From: Bradyrhizobium betae
Lineage (GTDB): Bacteria > Pseudomonadota > Alphaproteobacteria > Rhizobiales > Xanthobacteraceae
Length of the DNA: 64,000 nucleotides
Reading direction: 5' to 3'
Assembly (NCBI RefSeq): GCF_004123905.1
Contig: NZ_MZXW01000053.1
Location: 494,219-558,218 of the forward strand
Made by a program: the position numbers and the translations under genes. Below, in pieces: positions 35,640-44,618 of this stretch; the first letter of the stretch is position 1, and each line of letters starts with the position of its first letter. The notes under the pieces were generated by a model. That model was not told the DNA's origin and did no database searches. It saw nothing but the letters and a program-made list of their open reading frames with translations.

Positions 35640-35659
35640 TTTATTTGGAGGAGGCGAGG

Positions 35660-36706
35660 ATGACGATGAGACAGCACTTTGGATTGGGCTGCGCATTGCT
35701 GGGAGCAATCGGTTTTGGCACCGCTGCCTGCGCCGCCGAGCAGATCACCTTCGTCTCGCAAGGCGGCGCCTATCAGGCGGCGCAGACGGTGGCGATCCTC
35801 GATCCTGCCGCCAAGAAGCTCGGCATCACCATCAACCAGGATTCCATCCCCGACGCCTGGCCAGCGATCAAGACCCAGGTCGGCAGCGGCAAGCCGATTT
35901 GGGACGTCGTCGACACGCCCACTGGTAACTGCCTGCGAGGCGGCGAACAGGGACTGATCGAGAAGCTCGACTTCTCGAAGATTCCGAACGGCGCGGCGAT
36001 GCCGGAGGCTTATCGTAGTCCTTATTCAGTCTCCTACGAGTTCTATTCCAGCGTGCTGGCCTACAGCCAGAAGACATTTCCGAAGGACGCGCCGAACAGC
36101 TGGGTGGATTTCTGGGACGTGAAGAAATTTCCCGGCCGCCGCGCGCTGCGCAACCACCCGTTCGCAACCCTTGAGGCCGCGTTGATGGCCGACGGCGTCG
36201 CGCCCGACAAGCTCTATCCGCTCGACGTCGACCGCGCCTTCAGGAAGCTCGAAGAGATCAAGCCGCACATCACGGTGTGGTGGACCTCGGGCGCGCAGTC
36301 GGCGCAGCTGCTCAACGACGGCGAGGTCGACATGGAGATGGCCTGGAACGGCCGCGTCAGCGCGGTTGCCAAGGAAGGCGCGAAGGTGTCGTTTACCTAT
36401 AATCAGGGCATTCTTCAGAGCACCTCGCTCTGCATCCTCAAGGGCGCGCCGAACCTCGGCACCGCGATAAAATTCCTCAACGAAGCCGTCGATCCTGTGC
36501 ACCAGGCCAATCTGCCGCTTCAAATCGACTACGGCCCGGGCAACCCCAAGGCGTTCGAAACCAACGTGATCAAGCCCGAGCGCGCCGCGCAACTGCCGAG
36601 CGAGCCGGCCAACGCGGCCAAGCAGGCGCTGATGTCCTACGCCTGGTGGTCTTCGCCCGCGGGCGAGGCCGCCGAGAAGCGCTGGGCGTCGTTCATGCAG
36701 AAGTAA
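35660..36706 (+). CDS. ABC transporter substrate-binding protein, spermidine/putrescine type
   Basis: 348 residues. ATG at 35660 follows GGAGGAGGCGAGG. A signal peptide (FGLGCALLGAIGFGTAACAA) precedes the mature part. It is a PotD/PotF-type type-2 periplasmic binding protein: ITFVSQGGAYQAAQ, WDVVDTPTGNCLRG, and WWTSGAQSAQLLNDGEVDM. The acidic residues that hold polyamines in PotD are not obviously conserved, so the ligand may be another amine or acid. The two permease genes follow directly. Confidence 0.88.
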   Translation: MTMRQHFGLGCALLGAIGFGTAACAAEQITFVSQGGAYQAAQTVAILDPAAKKLGITINQDSIPDAWPAIKTQVGSGKPIWDVVDTPTGNCLRGGEQGLIEKLDFSKIPNGAAMPEAYRSPYSVSYEFYSSVLAYSQKTFPKDAPNSWVDFWDVKKFPGRRALRNHPFATLEAALMADGVAPDKLYPLDVDRAFRKLEEIKPHITVWWTSGAQSAQLLNDGEVDMEMAWNGRVSAVAKEGAKVSFTYNQGILQSTSLCILKGAPNLGTAIKFLNEAVDPVHQANLPLQIDYGPGNPKAFETNVIKPERAAQLPSEPANAAKQALMSYAWWSSPAGEAAEKRWASFMQK

Positions 36707-36717
36707 GCGAGGCTGCC

Positions 36718-37587
36718 TTGGCGACATCCGTGCCCGATCCATCGCAAAAGCATCAGCGCCGCGAGCATGGCCTGATGCTGGCATTGGTGTCGCCGGCGCT
36801 GCTCGTGATTCTCCTGCTGATCGTGCTGCCGGTCGGCTGGCTGGCCTGGCAGTCGATCTATCATGACGGCTTTACGCTGGAGAATTATCGCCGGGTCTTC
36901 ACCGAAGACATTTATTGGCGGAGCTTTGCGCTGACCTTCGAGATCAGCCTGGCGGTCACATTGATCGCGCTGCTGCTCGGCTATCCCGTGGCCTATCTCG
37001 CCAATTCGTTGCCGAAGGGGTGGAGCATCCTCATCCTGTCGCTGGTCGTGCTGCCGTTCTGGACCAGCGTGCTGGTGCGCGCCTATGCTTGGCTGGCGCT
37101 GCTGCAGCGCACCGGCGTGATCAACCAATTTTTGCGTTATCTCGACGTGATCAGCGAGCCGCTCGCGCTGGCTCACAACACCTTCGGCACGGTGGTCGCG
37201 ACCGTGCATATCCTGCTGCCGTTCATGGTGCTGCCGCTTTACGCCACCATGCAAAAAATCCCCGGCGATCTCATGCAGGCCGGCGCCAGCCTGGGCGCGA
37301 GCCCGTCGCTCACGTTCTGCCGCGTGTTCCTGCCGCTGTCGCTGCCGGGCGTGCTCGCGGGCTGCACCATGGTGTTCGTGCTCTGCCTCGGCTTCTACAT
37401 CACGCCGGAGCTCCTCGGCGGCGGCCGCACCGTGATGGTGTCGATGCTGGTGAGCCGCAATGTCGAGCTCTACAACCAGTTCGGGGCGGCGAGTGCGGTG
37501 GCGGTGGTGCTGCTCCTGAGCGTGCTCGCGATCTTCTTCGTCGTCAGCCGCTTCATCTCGCTCGATCGTGTGCTGGGGCAGAAATGA
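36718..37587 (+). CDS. ABC transporter permease 1 (PotB/PotH-like)
   Basis: About 289 residues. TTG at 36718 is taken because GCGAGG lies just upstream; ATG codons come only inside the first helix. There are six transmembrane helices and the EAA-loop motif GASLGASPSLTFCRVFLPLS that contacts the ATPase. It pairs with the next permease, whose start overlaps its stop. The N-terminus ahead of the first helix is short and polar. Confidence 0.87.
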   Translation: MATSVPDPSQKHQRREHGLMLALVSPALLVILLLIVLPVGWLAWQSIYHDGFTLENYRRVFTEDIYWRSFALTFEISLAVTLIALLLGYPVAYLANSLPKGWSILILSLVVLPFWTSVLVRAYAWLALLQRTGVINQFLRYLDVISEPLALAHNTFGTVVATVHILLPFMVLPLYATMQKIPGDLMQAGASLGASPSLTFCRVFLPLSLPGVLAGCTMVFVLCLGFYITPELLGGGRTVMVSMLVSRNVELYNQFGAASAVAVVLLLSVLAIFFVVSRFISLDRVLGQK

Positions 37588-38369
37588 CGCGCATCTCACT
37601 CGCACGGATTGCCCTCTATGTGATCAGCACGCTGGTGCTGGTCTATTTGATCCTGCCGGTGCTCATCATCGCGCCGATCTCCTTCTCCAGCGCGCGTTTT
37701 TTGACGTTCCCGCCGCCGTCGTTCTCCACGCGCTGGTATCAGCAGTATTTTTCCAACTCCGCCTGGATGCAGGCGACGCGCGTGACGTTGACGGTCGCGT
37801 TCCTCACCGTCGTGATCGCAACGCCGCTCGGTGTCGCCGCCGCCTATGCCATCAGCCAGTCGAAGCTGCGCATCATGCGCGTCATCCATATGGCACTGCT
37901 GTTGCCGCTGGTGGTGCCGATCATCATCACCGCGGTCGGCATCTTCTTCGTCTACGCCAAGGTCGGCCTGGTCGCGACGATGCCCGGCCTGGTGCTGGCG
38001 AACGTGATGCTGGGCCTGCCCTATGTCGTCATCTCTGTTCTTGCGGGCCTGCAGAGCTTCGACCCCGCGCAGGAGATGGTGGCGCGCAGCCTCGGCATGA
38101 ACCGGCTGCGCAGTTTCTTCGCGGTGACGCTGCCGCAGATCAAGTCGAGCGTGGTCGCGGGCGGCATCTTCGCCTTCATTTCGGCGATGGACGAGACCAT
38201 CGTTGCACTGTTCATCTCAGGCGGCCAGTACCAGCCGCTGACCAAGCGGATGTTCACCGCGCTCCGCGACGAGATCGACCCGACGATCGCCGCGATCTCG
38301 ACGCTGATGACGGCGGCGTCGTTCATGCTGGTGCTGTTGGCGAGCACGCGGCAGAAGAAAGGCGGGTGA
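37584..38369 (+). CDS. ABC transporter permease 2 (PotC/PotI-like)
   Basis: 261 residues. ATG at 37584 overlaps the previous stop (ATGA). Six transmembrane helices, with the EAA-loop motif ARSLGMNRLRSFFAVTLPQI. The N-terminal strand SSARFLTFPPPSFSTRWYQQ is typical of the second permease in polyamine-type importers. It is the last gene of the operon; a foldback repeat follows 30 bp later. Confidence 0.9.
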   Translation: MTRISLARIALYVISTLVLVYLILPVLIIAPISFSSARFLTFPPPSFSTRWYQQYFSNSAWMQATRVTLTVAFLTVVIATPLGVAAAYAISQSKLRIMRVIHMALLLPLVVPIIITAVGIFFVYAKVGLVATMPGLVLANVMLGLPYVVISVLAGLQSFDPAQEMVARSLGMNRLRSFFAVTLPQIKSSVVAGGIFAFISAMDETIVALFISGGQYQPLTKRMFTALRDEIDPTIAAISTLMTAASFMLVLLASTRQKKGG

Positions 38370-38398
38370 GGGTGGTGTTGCTTCGCTCTCGGGTGCAT

Positions 38399-38534
38399 GT
38401 GCCCCGGACGCAGCGCAGCGCTCCTTCAGCGATGCGCTGCAGAGCCGGGGCCCATCCCTCCGAGCGTTCCCGTGCCGCTATCTGGGTCCCGGCTCTGCGC
38501 AGCAACGAAGAGCGTTGCAGCGCGTCCGGGACAC
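38399..38534. repeat. 136-bp foldback intergenic repeat
   Basis: Outer arms GTGCCCCGGACGC (38399-38411) and GCGTCCGGGACAC (38522-38534) are inverted with one mismatch. Inside, GCAGAGCCGGGGCCCA and TGGGTCCCGGCTCTGC repeat the pattern, so the whole element folds on itself. It resembles the interspersed palindromes common in Bradyrhizobium. It sits between the convergent ends of the ABC operon and the tetR gene and may end transcription. Confidence 0.8.
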
Positions 38535-38575
38535 GACAGAGTGTGACGCGGCCAAGATCTCCGCTCTCTCGCCCG

Positions 38576-39223
38576 TCACACTTTTCCCAGCCACGCCAAG
38601 ATCATCTCAACGATCTGCGTCCTGCTCTTCGCCAACACTTTCGCCTCGCTGAGATCCCGATCAAACAGCGCGCCGAACGTGTGGCGGTTGGCGACGCGGA
38701 AGAAGCAGTAGGAGGAGATGGCGAGGTGCAAATCGATGGCGTCGACGTCGTCGCGGAAGACGCCTTCCGCCCGGCCACGCTTCAAAATGCCGTCCAGCGT
38801 TGCGATCACGCTGGCGTTGAGCTGGCGCAGTTGCAGATTCTGCTTCAGGTGCTTGCCGTGGTGGATGTTCTCGATTGAGACGAGGCGGATGAAGTTCGGA
38901 TTGCGCTCGTCATGGTCGAAGGTCGCCTCGATCAGCCGGCGCAGGCCCTCGCGTGCGTCGCAGCTGGCGATGTCGAGTTGATCCTCCAGCGCGCGGATGC
39001 TGCGATAGGCCTCCTCAAGCACCGCGAGATAGAGCTGCTCCTTGCCGCCGAAATAATAATAGATCATGCGCTTCGACGTGCGCGTCCGCGCCGCGATCGC
39101 ATCGACGCGCGCGCCGGAATAGCCTTCCGAGGCGAATTCGGCCATCGCCACTTCGAGGATGTCGCGCTTGGTGCGCTCGGGGTCGTTGGTGCGCTTCGAT
39201 GGGGGCGGCATGCGCTCGAGCAT
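38576..39223 (-). CDS. TetR/AcrR-family regulator
   Basis: 215 residues. The start at 39223 follows GGGAG. The HTH lies in residues ~18-65 (TKRDILEVAMAEFASEGYSG, then ARTRTSKRMIYYYFGGKEQL). The C-terminal domain is helical and variable, with HDERNPNFIRLVSIENIHHG typical of a TetR group that controls hydrolytic and transport genes. It is divergent from the MHS transporter gene and probably represses it and the two esterases by binding the GTAC-N6-GTAC palindrome between them. Confidence 0.9.
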   Translation of the reverse strand: MLERMPPPSKRTNDPERTKRDILEVAMAEFASEGYSGARVDAIAARTRTSKRMIYYYFGGKEQLYLAVLEEAYRSIRALEDQLDIASCDAREGLRRLIEATFDHDERNPNFIRLVSIENIHHGKHLKQNLQLRQLNASVIATLDGILKRGRAEGVFRDDVDAIDLHLAISSYCFFRVANRHTFGALFDRDLSEAKVLAKSRTQIVEMILAWLGKV

Positions 39224-39313
39224 TGCTGTTTCTCCCGCCAGTTTCCACGGATGGCCTTGAAGGTGAAGGCAAATTTCGCACGTTCAGGCGCTGATCCAAT
39301 GCGTATTGCATAA

Positions 39314-39331
39314 ACGTACTAGTTCGTACAT
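39314..39331. promoter_or_regulatory. Candidate TetR operator GTAC-N6-GTAC
   Basis: GTAC at 39316-39319 and 39326-39329 flank TAGTTC, with ACTAGT at the centre left. It lies in the 208-bp divergent region, about 90 bp before the tetR start and 100 bp before the transporter gene. Confidence 0.45.
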
Positions 39332-39431
39332 TATGGATCCAAACCAAGGTTGCGGCAACAAAAACCAGAAAACGCTCGCAAGGCGCGATCGCCGATGCGA
39401 GCCGCAACAGACCCAGGGGGGGGAGAATTCG

Positions 39432-40769
39432 ATGACGTTGACGTCAACTGCACCACTGCACGCGTCGTCCAGTGCGGAAGCCACGCAAAACAAGCTGCCC
39501 AAGCGCGCCGCGCTGGTCAGCTTCGTCGGCAGCATGCTCGAATACTACGACTTCTTCATCTACGGCACCGCGGCAGCGCTGATCTTTCCAAAAGTGTTCT
39601 TCGCCAACGTCGATCCCACGACCGGAACGCTGCTTGCGCTGCTGAGCTTCGGCATCGGCTACATCGCGCGGCCCGTCGGCGCCGTCATCCTCGGTCATTT
39701 CGGCGACCGCATCGGGCGCAAGACGGTGCTGCTGTTCACACTGGTGCTGATGGGCTGCTCGACGCTCGCGATCGGCCTGTTGCCGGATGCCAAGGCGATC
39801 GGCAATGCCGCGCCTGTCATCCTGACGCTCTTGCGGCTGTTGCAGGGTCTGTCGGCAGCCGGCGAGCAGAGCGGCGCCAACTCGCTGACGCTGGAGCATT
39901 CCGCCAATTCCAACCGTGCCTTCTTCACGAGCTGGACCTTGAGCGGCACCCAGGCCGGCGCGATCCTGGCGACATTGGTGTTCATCCCGGTGTCGAGCCT
40001 GCCGGAGGACCAGCTGCTGAGCTGGGGCTGGCGCATTCCGTTCCTGCTCTCGGCGCTGGTCCTGCTGGTTGCCTACCTGGTGCGGCGGACCATGCCGGAA
40101 ACGCCTGTGTTCGAAGACATCAAGGGCAAGGATCAGGTGGCGCGCTTCCCCGTCGTTGCGCTGTTGCGCGACTACTGGCGGGACGTGCTGCGCGTTATCG
40201 CCTGTGCCCTGATTGCGACGGTGAGCACGCTGACCGCGGTGTTTGCGCTCGGCTATGCCACCAGCAAATTCGGCGTCGCGCGCCCGACCATGCTGTGGGC
40301 CGGCGTGCTCGGTAACGTCACCGCGCTGATCGCGCAGCCGCTCTGGGCCTTGCTCGCCGACAAGATCGGCCGCAAGCCGGTGTTCATCGGCGGCGTGCTC
40401 GGCTGTGCCGTGCTGCTGTTCCCCTATTTCATGCTGGTAACGTCGGGCAGCACCACCGCGATCTTCGCCGCCGCGATGGTCCTGTACATCGTCTACTCCG
40501 CGCCAAATGCGATCTGGCCGTCATTCTATGCCGAGATGTTCGAAGCGCGCGTGCGCTATTCCGGCACTGCGATCGGCACCCAGCTCGGCTTCCTCGCCGC
40601 CGGTTTCACGCCGCTGATCAGCGCGAGCCTCGTCGGAGAGGGACCGAACGGCTGGGTTCCGGTTGCGATCTTCGTCGGCGGTTGCTGTGTCGCCTCGGCC
40701 TTGGCCGCATCGACCGCGCGAGAAACCCACAAGGTCGACATTACCGATCTCGGCAAGCGGCGTGCGTGA
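39432..40769 (+). CDS. Metabolite:H+ symporter (MHS family, MFS)
   Basis: 445 residues. ATG at 39432 follows GGGGGGAG. There are 12 transmembrane helices. The N-terminal MHS signature SMLEYYDFFIYGTAAALIFP and MFS motif A (GHFGDRIGRKTVLL) are clear, and the segment RLLQGLSAAGEQSGANSLTL matches the family. MHS carriers import organic acids such as shikimate, citrate, alpha-ketoglutarate or aromatic acids. The two esterases downstream may release an acid this carrier handles, or the carrier may take up an ester that they cleave. Confidence 0.9.
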   Translation: MTLTSTAPLHASSSAEATQNKLPKRAALVSFVGSMLEYYDFFIYGTAAALIFPKVFFANVDPTTGTLLALLSFGIGYIARPVGAVILGHFGDRIGRKTVLLFTLVLMGCSTLAIGLLPDAKAIGNAAPVILTLLRLLQGLSAAGEQSGANSLTLEHSANSNRAFFTSWTLSGTQAGAILATLVFIPVSSLPEDQLLSWGWRIPFLLSALVLLVAYLVRRTMPETPVFEDIKGKDQVARFPVVALLRDYWRDVLRVIACALIATVSTLTAVFALGYATSKFGVARPTMLWAGVLGNVTALIAQPLWALLADKIGRKPVFIGGVLGCAVLLFPYFMLVTSGSTTAIFAAAMVLYIVYSAPNAIWPSFYAEMFEARVRYSGTAIGTQLGFLAAGFTPLISASLVGEGPNGWVPVAIFVGGCCVASALAASTARETHKVDITDLGKRRA

Positions 40770-40792
40770 ACGAAAGACAGGATAGAGATCGT

Positions 40793-42277
40793 ATGCTGAC
40801 CAACGCCGTTCCGACCGCGCACGGCCCAATCATTGGGGCCGAGCAAGGGTACGTCCGCGCCTTCAAGGGCGTGCCATTTGCGATCGCGCGGCGCTTTGCC
40901 AAAGCGACGCCGCCGCTTGCGTGGGCCGAACCGCGCCGCTGCACGGATTACGGCGCTTACGCGCCGCAGCCCGGGCATCTCGATCAGGCGGAGGAGTCCT
41001 GCCTCAGCCTGAATATCTGGACTCCGACCGGCGTCGATCATCCATTGCCGGTGCTGTTCTTCATCCATGGCGGCGCCTTCGTCACCGGCGGCGGCGCCGA
41101 TTATGACGGCTCGTTCCTTGCCGCACACGGCCCGGCGGTGATCGTCACCATCAACTATCGGCTCGGCCCGCTCGGATTCCTGCAGCTGCATCGCCACGGG
41201 TTGGGCGAGGCCAACAATCTCGCGCTCCAGGATGCGCTCGCCGCGCTCGACTGGGTGCACGCCAACATCGCCAATTTCGGTGGCGATCCGGACCAGGTGA
41301 CACTATCGGGCCAGTCGGCCGGCGCGTCGATGGTGATCGCGCTCGCAACCCTGCCGCAAGCGAAGGGCAAGTTCGACCGCGCGCTGGCGCTGAGCGCGCC
41401 GGGTCGCAACATCATGAGTGCCGATCATGCCGACCATGTCGCGCGCCGCGTGCTCGACGAGCTCGAGTTGGCACGCGAGCCGGGTGCGATCGCGGCGGTG
41501 CCGCTGCCAAAACTCTTCGCGGCGGTGGAGAGGGTCGGCCGCAGGCTCGCGGACGAGACCGAGTCAGGCTCCGTGTTCGGCCCGGTGCTCGACGGTACCG
41601 TGATCCCGCGCCAGCCGCGCGATGTCTTTGCCGACGGGACCTTGCGCGACATTCCGCTTTGGCTCGGCTCCTGCCGCGACGAGATGGTGATGTTTTTGAA
41701 GAGCACGCCACCGGCCGCGATGATCCGCACCACCGAGCGGCAGGTGCGCGCTGCATTCGGTGATGCCGGCTGGGAGCGCCTGCTGGCGTCCTACCGCGCC
41801 ACGGCGCGCACCGACGAAGACGCCTACGAGGCGCTGCTGTCGGATGCGTTCTGGCACCGCCCGATGGCCGATCTCGCGCGGCTTCACGCTGCGGCCGGCG
41901 GCGCGGTGTGGCTGAGCCGGTTCGACCATCGCCCCGCGCTGGAACCGTTCCTGTCGCAAGGGCCGACCCACGGTGCCGACAATGCCTGCCTCTGGGCGCA
42001 TCTGCCAAAATTCATCGATCGCCCGATCCTGAAACGCAAGGGCGGGCCGATGACGCCTGCCGACATTGATGTCGCCGCGCGGTTTCAAGACAATGTGCTG
42101 CGGTTCGTGACGACAGGTGCTCCCGGTGTTGCGGAAGCCTGGCCGCGGTTCGAGCTGGCTAAGGAGCCGCTCGCAATCTTCGGCCAACCGTTCCATATTG
42201 TGCCTCTCAATGAAGGCGCGCGCGCTCGCATGTGGGCGGAGCTGACCGAACAGTCCCGTTCCAAAATCGTCGCCTGA
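40793..42277 (+). CDS. Type-B carboxylesterase, cytoplasmic
   Basis: 494 residues. ATG at 40793 has an AGGA ten bases before it. It has the carboxylesterase pattern FKGVPFA near the N-terminus, SCLSLNIWTP (the EDCLYLNV site), the oxyanion motif HGGAFVTGG, and the nucleophile Ser175 in SGQSAGAS. The His-bearing region reads THGADNACLW. There is no signal peptide. It lies 24 bp before a second, exported esterase of the same family. Confidence 0.9.
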   Translation: MLTNAVPTAHGPIIGAEQGYVRAFKGVPFAIARRFAKATPPLAWAEPRRCTDYGAYAPQPGHLDQAEESCLSLNIWTPTGVDHPLPVLFFIHGGAFVTGGGADYDGSFLAAHGPAVIVTINYRLGPLGFLQLHRHGLGEANNLALQDALAALDWVHANIANFGGDPDQVTLSGQSAGASMVIALATLPQAKGKFDRALALSAPGRNIMSADHADHVARRVLDELELAREPGAIAAVPLPKLFAAVERVGRRLADETESGSVFGPVLDGTVIPRQPRDVFADGTLRDIPLWLGSCRDEMVMFLKSTPPAAMIRTTERQVRAAFGDAGWERLLASYRATARTDEDAYEALLSDAFWHRPMADLARLHAAAGGAVWLSRFDHRPALEPFLSQGPTHGADNACLWAHLPKFIDRPILKRKGGPMTPADIDVAARFQDNVLRFVTTGAPGVAEAWPRFELAKEPLAIFGQPFHIVPLNEGARARMWAELTEQSRSKIVA

Positions 42278-42301
42278 CAAGAAAAGCAAAGGGGAGATCG
42301 G

Positions 42302-43966
42302 ATGAGCGTTTCAGACAATGGGCGCGTGCTCTCGCGCGCGGTTCTTGCGATAGCCTCAGTTCTCTCCTTGTTGGCAGCCTCACCCGCGACGGCGCAGATC
42401 GTCGCGACGCCCGTTCCCGGCGATCCCGTCAGCATCGACAGCGGCGCCGTCTCCGGCAAGGTTCTGACCTCGGGTGTGAAAGCCTATTTCGGCATTCCCT
42501 TTGCCGCGCCGCCGCTCGGTGATCTCCGCTGGCGTGCGCCCGAGAAGGCCGAGGCGTGGCAGGGCACTTATCACGCCGACCGGCTCGCACCGGAGTGCAT
42601 CCAGGTGCTGCGCCGGCACAATCTCAATCACTATTTTGGTGAAGAGGCGACCAGCGAGAACTGCCTCTATCTGAACATCTGGGCCAGCTCCGGTGCGAAA
42701 GCGGGTGCGAAGCTGCCGGTCGTGGTCTGGATCTATGGCGGCGGTTTTACGCTCGGCTCCAGTGGGATGGCAATGTATGACGGCGAGAACGTTGCGAAGA
42801 AGGGCACGATCTTCGTCAGCTTCAACTACCGCGTCGGCATTTTGGGCAATCTCGCCCATCCCGAGCTGACCGCGGAATCACCGAACCACGCCTCCGGCAA
42901 TTACGGCCTGATGGATCAGGTCGCGGCGCTGCAATGGGTCAAGCGCAACATCGCAGCGTTCGGCGGCGATCCCGACAATGTCACCATCACGGGGCAGTCG
43001 GCCGGCGCGATGTCGGTGTCCGCGCTGGAGGCGAGCCCGTTGGCGAAGGGCCTGTTCCATCGCGGCTTCGCGATGAGTCTCAGCATGTTCGACAATCGCT
43101 TCAAATTCCCGACGCTGCCGGCGGCCGAGAAGATCGGCCTCGAGGTGCAGACGGCGCTCGGCGCAGCGTCGCTGGCCGAGATGCGGCTGATCCAGGCCGA
43201 CAGGATTCTGGCGATCCAGAAGGATTGCCAGCTCGGCTGCGCGGGAACGATCACGGTGACCCCCGATATCGACGGCTATGTCCTGCCCGACACCGTCCCG
43301 AACATCTTTGCCGCCGGCAAGCAGAACGATGTCGCGACCGTCGCAGGTTTTACGCGCGACGAAAGCTCGAATGATCTGCGCACCGCCGGCACGTTAGAGG
43401 CCTATGTCGCCGCCGCGAAAAAACTCTATGGCGACCAGGCCGATCGCTTCCTTGCGCTCTATCCCGCAAAGACTGACGACGAGGCGAAGGCGATGGGGCT
43501 AACAGCCGCGCGCGAGGGGCTGGTCGAGATCGGCACGCGCAACTGGGCGCTCGCGCAAGGCAAGACCGGCAAGGCGCCGTTCTACATGTACATGTTCTCG
43601 CGTGTGCATCCCTTCGCGTCCGGCGTGGAATTCTTCGACAGCCCGCAGAAGATCGGTGCTTATCACACCTCGGACGTGCCCTATTGGTTCGGCACCCAGG
43701 ACACATTCAACAAGTTCCGCACCACGCGGGTCTGGACCGAGTTCGACCGCGCGCTGTCCGAGCGCATGATGGACACGCTCGTCGCCTTTGCACGTACGGG
43801 AGATCCGGGCACACCGGCGACGCCGTGGCCGCAATGGGCGTCGGATACTCAAAAGTTCGTCGAGTTCGGCGACGAGAGCGGCGTGCGCGAAGAGAACCGC
43901 ACCCGCCTCGACTTCCACACGCCCGCGAACGTCACGCCCTCAACGCCGCGGGTGTCGCGGGACTGA
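42302..43966 (+). CDS. Type-B carboxylesterase, exported
   Basis: 554 residues. A Sec signal peptide (VLAIASVLSLLAASPATAQ) ends near residue 32. Catalytic pattern: FGIPFAAPP, SENCLYLNIWA, YGGGFTLGSSG, nucleophile Ser233 in TGQSAGAMSV, and His near AYHTSDVPYWFG. The pair of cytoplasmic and periplasmic esterases next to one MHS carrier suggests the same ester is attacked on both sides of the inner membrane. It ends twelve bases from the convergent cytochrome gene. Confidence 0.9.
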   Translation: MSVSDNGRVLSRAVLAIASVLSLLAASPATAQIVATPVPGDPVSIDSGAVSGKVLTSGVKAYFGIPFAAPPLGDLRWRAPEKAEAWQGTYHADRLAPECIQVLRRHNLNHYFGEEATSENCLYLNIWASSGAKAGAKLPVVVWIYGGGFTLGSSGMAMYDGENVAKKGTIFVSFNYRVGILGNLAHPELTAESPNHASGNYGLMDQVAALQWVKRNIAAFGGDPDNVTITGQSAGAMSVSALEASPLAKGLFHRGFAMSLSMFDNRFKFPTLPAAEKIGLEVQTALGAASLAEMRLIQADRILAIQKDCQLGCAGTITVTPDIDGYVLPDTVPNIFAAGKQNDVATVAGFTRDESSNDLRTAGTLEAYVAAAKKLYGDQADRFLALYPAKTDDEAKAMGLTAAREGLVEIGTRNWALAQGKTGKAPFYMYMFSRVHPFASGVEFFDSPQKIGAYHTSDVPYWFGTQDTFNKFRTTRVWTEFDRALSERMMDTLVAFARTGDPGTPATPWPQWASDTQKFVEFGDESGVREENRTRLDFHTPANVTPSTPRVSRD

Positions 43967-43977
43967 TCCAGAGGGCG

Positions 43978-44610
43978 TCAATTCGGACAGGGCTGTCCGG
44001 CCGCGCCCCACAGCGCCATGTCCTTGACGTGCTCCTCAAAACTGCCCGGCGGCGTCGAGCGGCCTGCGCCGGGCGCCCAGCCGCGGGGAATGAATCCGTT
44101 CAGCGAAGCATCGTGTCGCAGATGCTCGAGAAGGCCGGCGGCGTCGCGACCGCCGTTGCGCTTGGGGTCCTTCAACTGCGCGCAGATCTCGGCGCCGCTC
44201 TTGCCGAACCAGATGAAGGCGACCGGCGCAAGCTGCCAGTCGATGCCGGCGCGCGGCGGCGACGGGGCCGGCTCATTCGCCTGGGTGGAAGTCATGTGAC
44301 AGGTCGAGCAGCGGATCGCTTCAGCCCCGATCCGGCTCTCTCCGCCATGAATGTTCATGCCGTGCGCGCGTGGCCCTGTTTCGCTGGCCAGCGTCCAGAT
44401 CGGGATCGCCTTGGCGTCGACGTGGCAGTTGGCACAGCGCGGATGGGTCACCACGGCTTCGATGCGCTTCCAGGCTTCCAGCCCTTCGGCGCGGCCGACG
44501 CTGCCCGGCGGCAGCACACTCTTGGCCGCTTCGTCCTTGGCGACGACGATGCCCGTGAGGGCTGCGACGGACGAGGCCGCGAAGACGACCGCGATCAGAG
44601 ATCTCTTCAT
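43978..44610 (-). CDS. Diheme c-type cytochrome partner of the molybdenum hydroxylase
   Basis: 210 residues with a signal peptide (KRSLIAVVFAASSVAALTG). Two heme sites are visible: Cys59-x2-Cys62-His63 (CANCH) and Cys101-x2-Cys104-His105 (CSTCH). It lies eight bases after the large subunit gene of the molybdenum hydroxylase and would carry its electrons in the periplasm to the respiratory chain. A third cytochrome subunit is common for periplasmic enzymes of this family, since they do not use NAD. The C-terminal ~90 residues are of unknown fold. Confidence 0.88.
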   Translation of the reverse strand: MKRSLIAVVFAASSVAALTGIVVAKDEAAKSVLPPGSVGRAEGLEAWKRIEAVVTHPRCANCHVDAKAIPIWTLASETGPRAHGMNIHGGESRIGAEAIRCSTCHMTSTQANEPAPSPPRAGIDWQLAPVAFIWFGKSGAEICAQLKDPKRNGGRDAAGLLEHLRHDASLNGFIPRGWAPGAGRSTPPGSFEEHVKDMALWGAAGQPCPN

Positions 44611-44618
44611 GGCGCACC

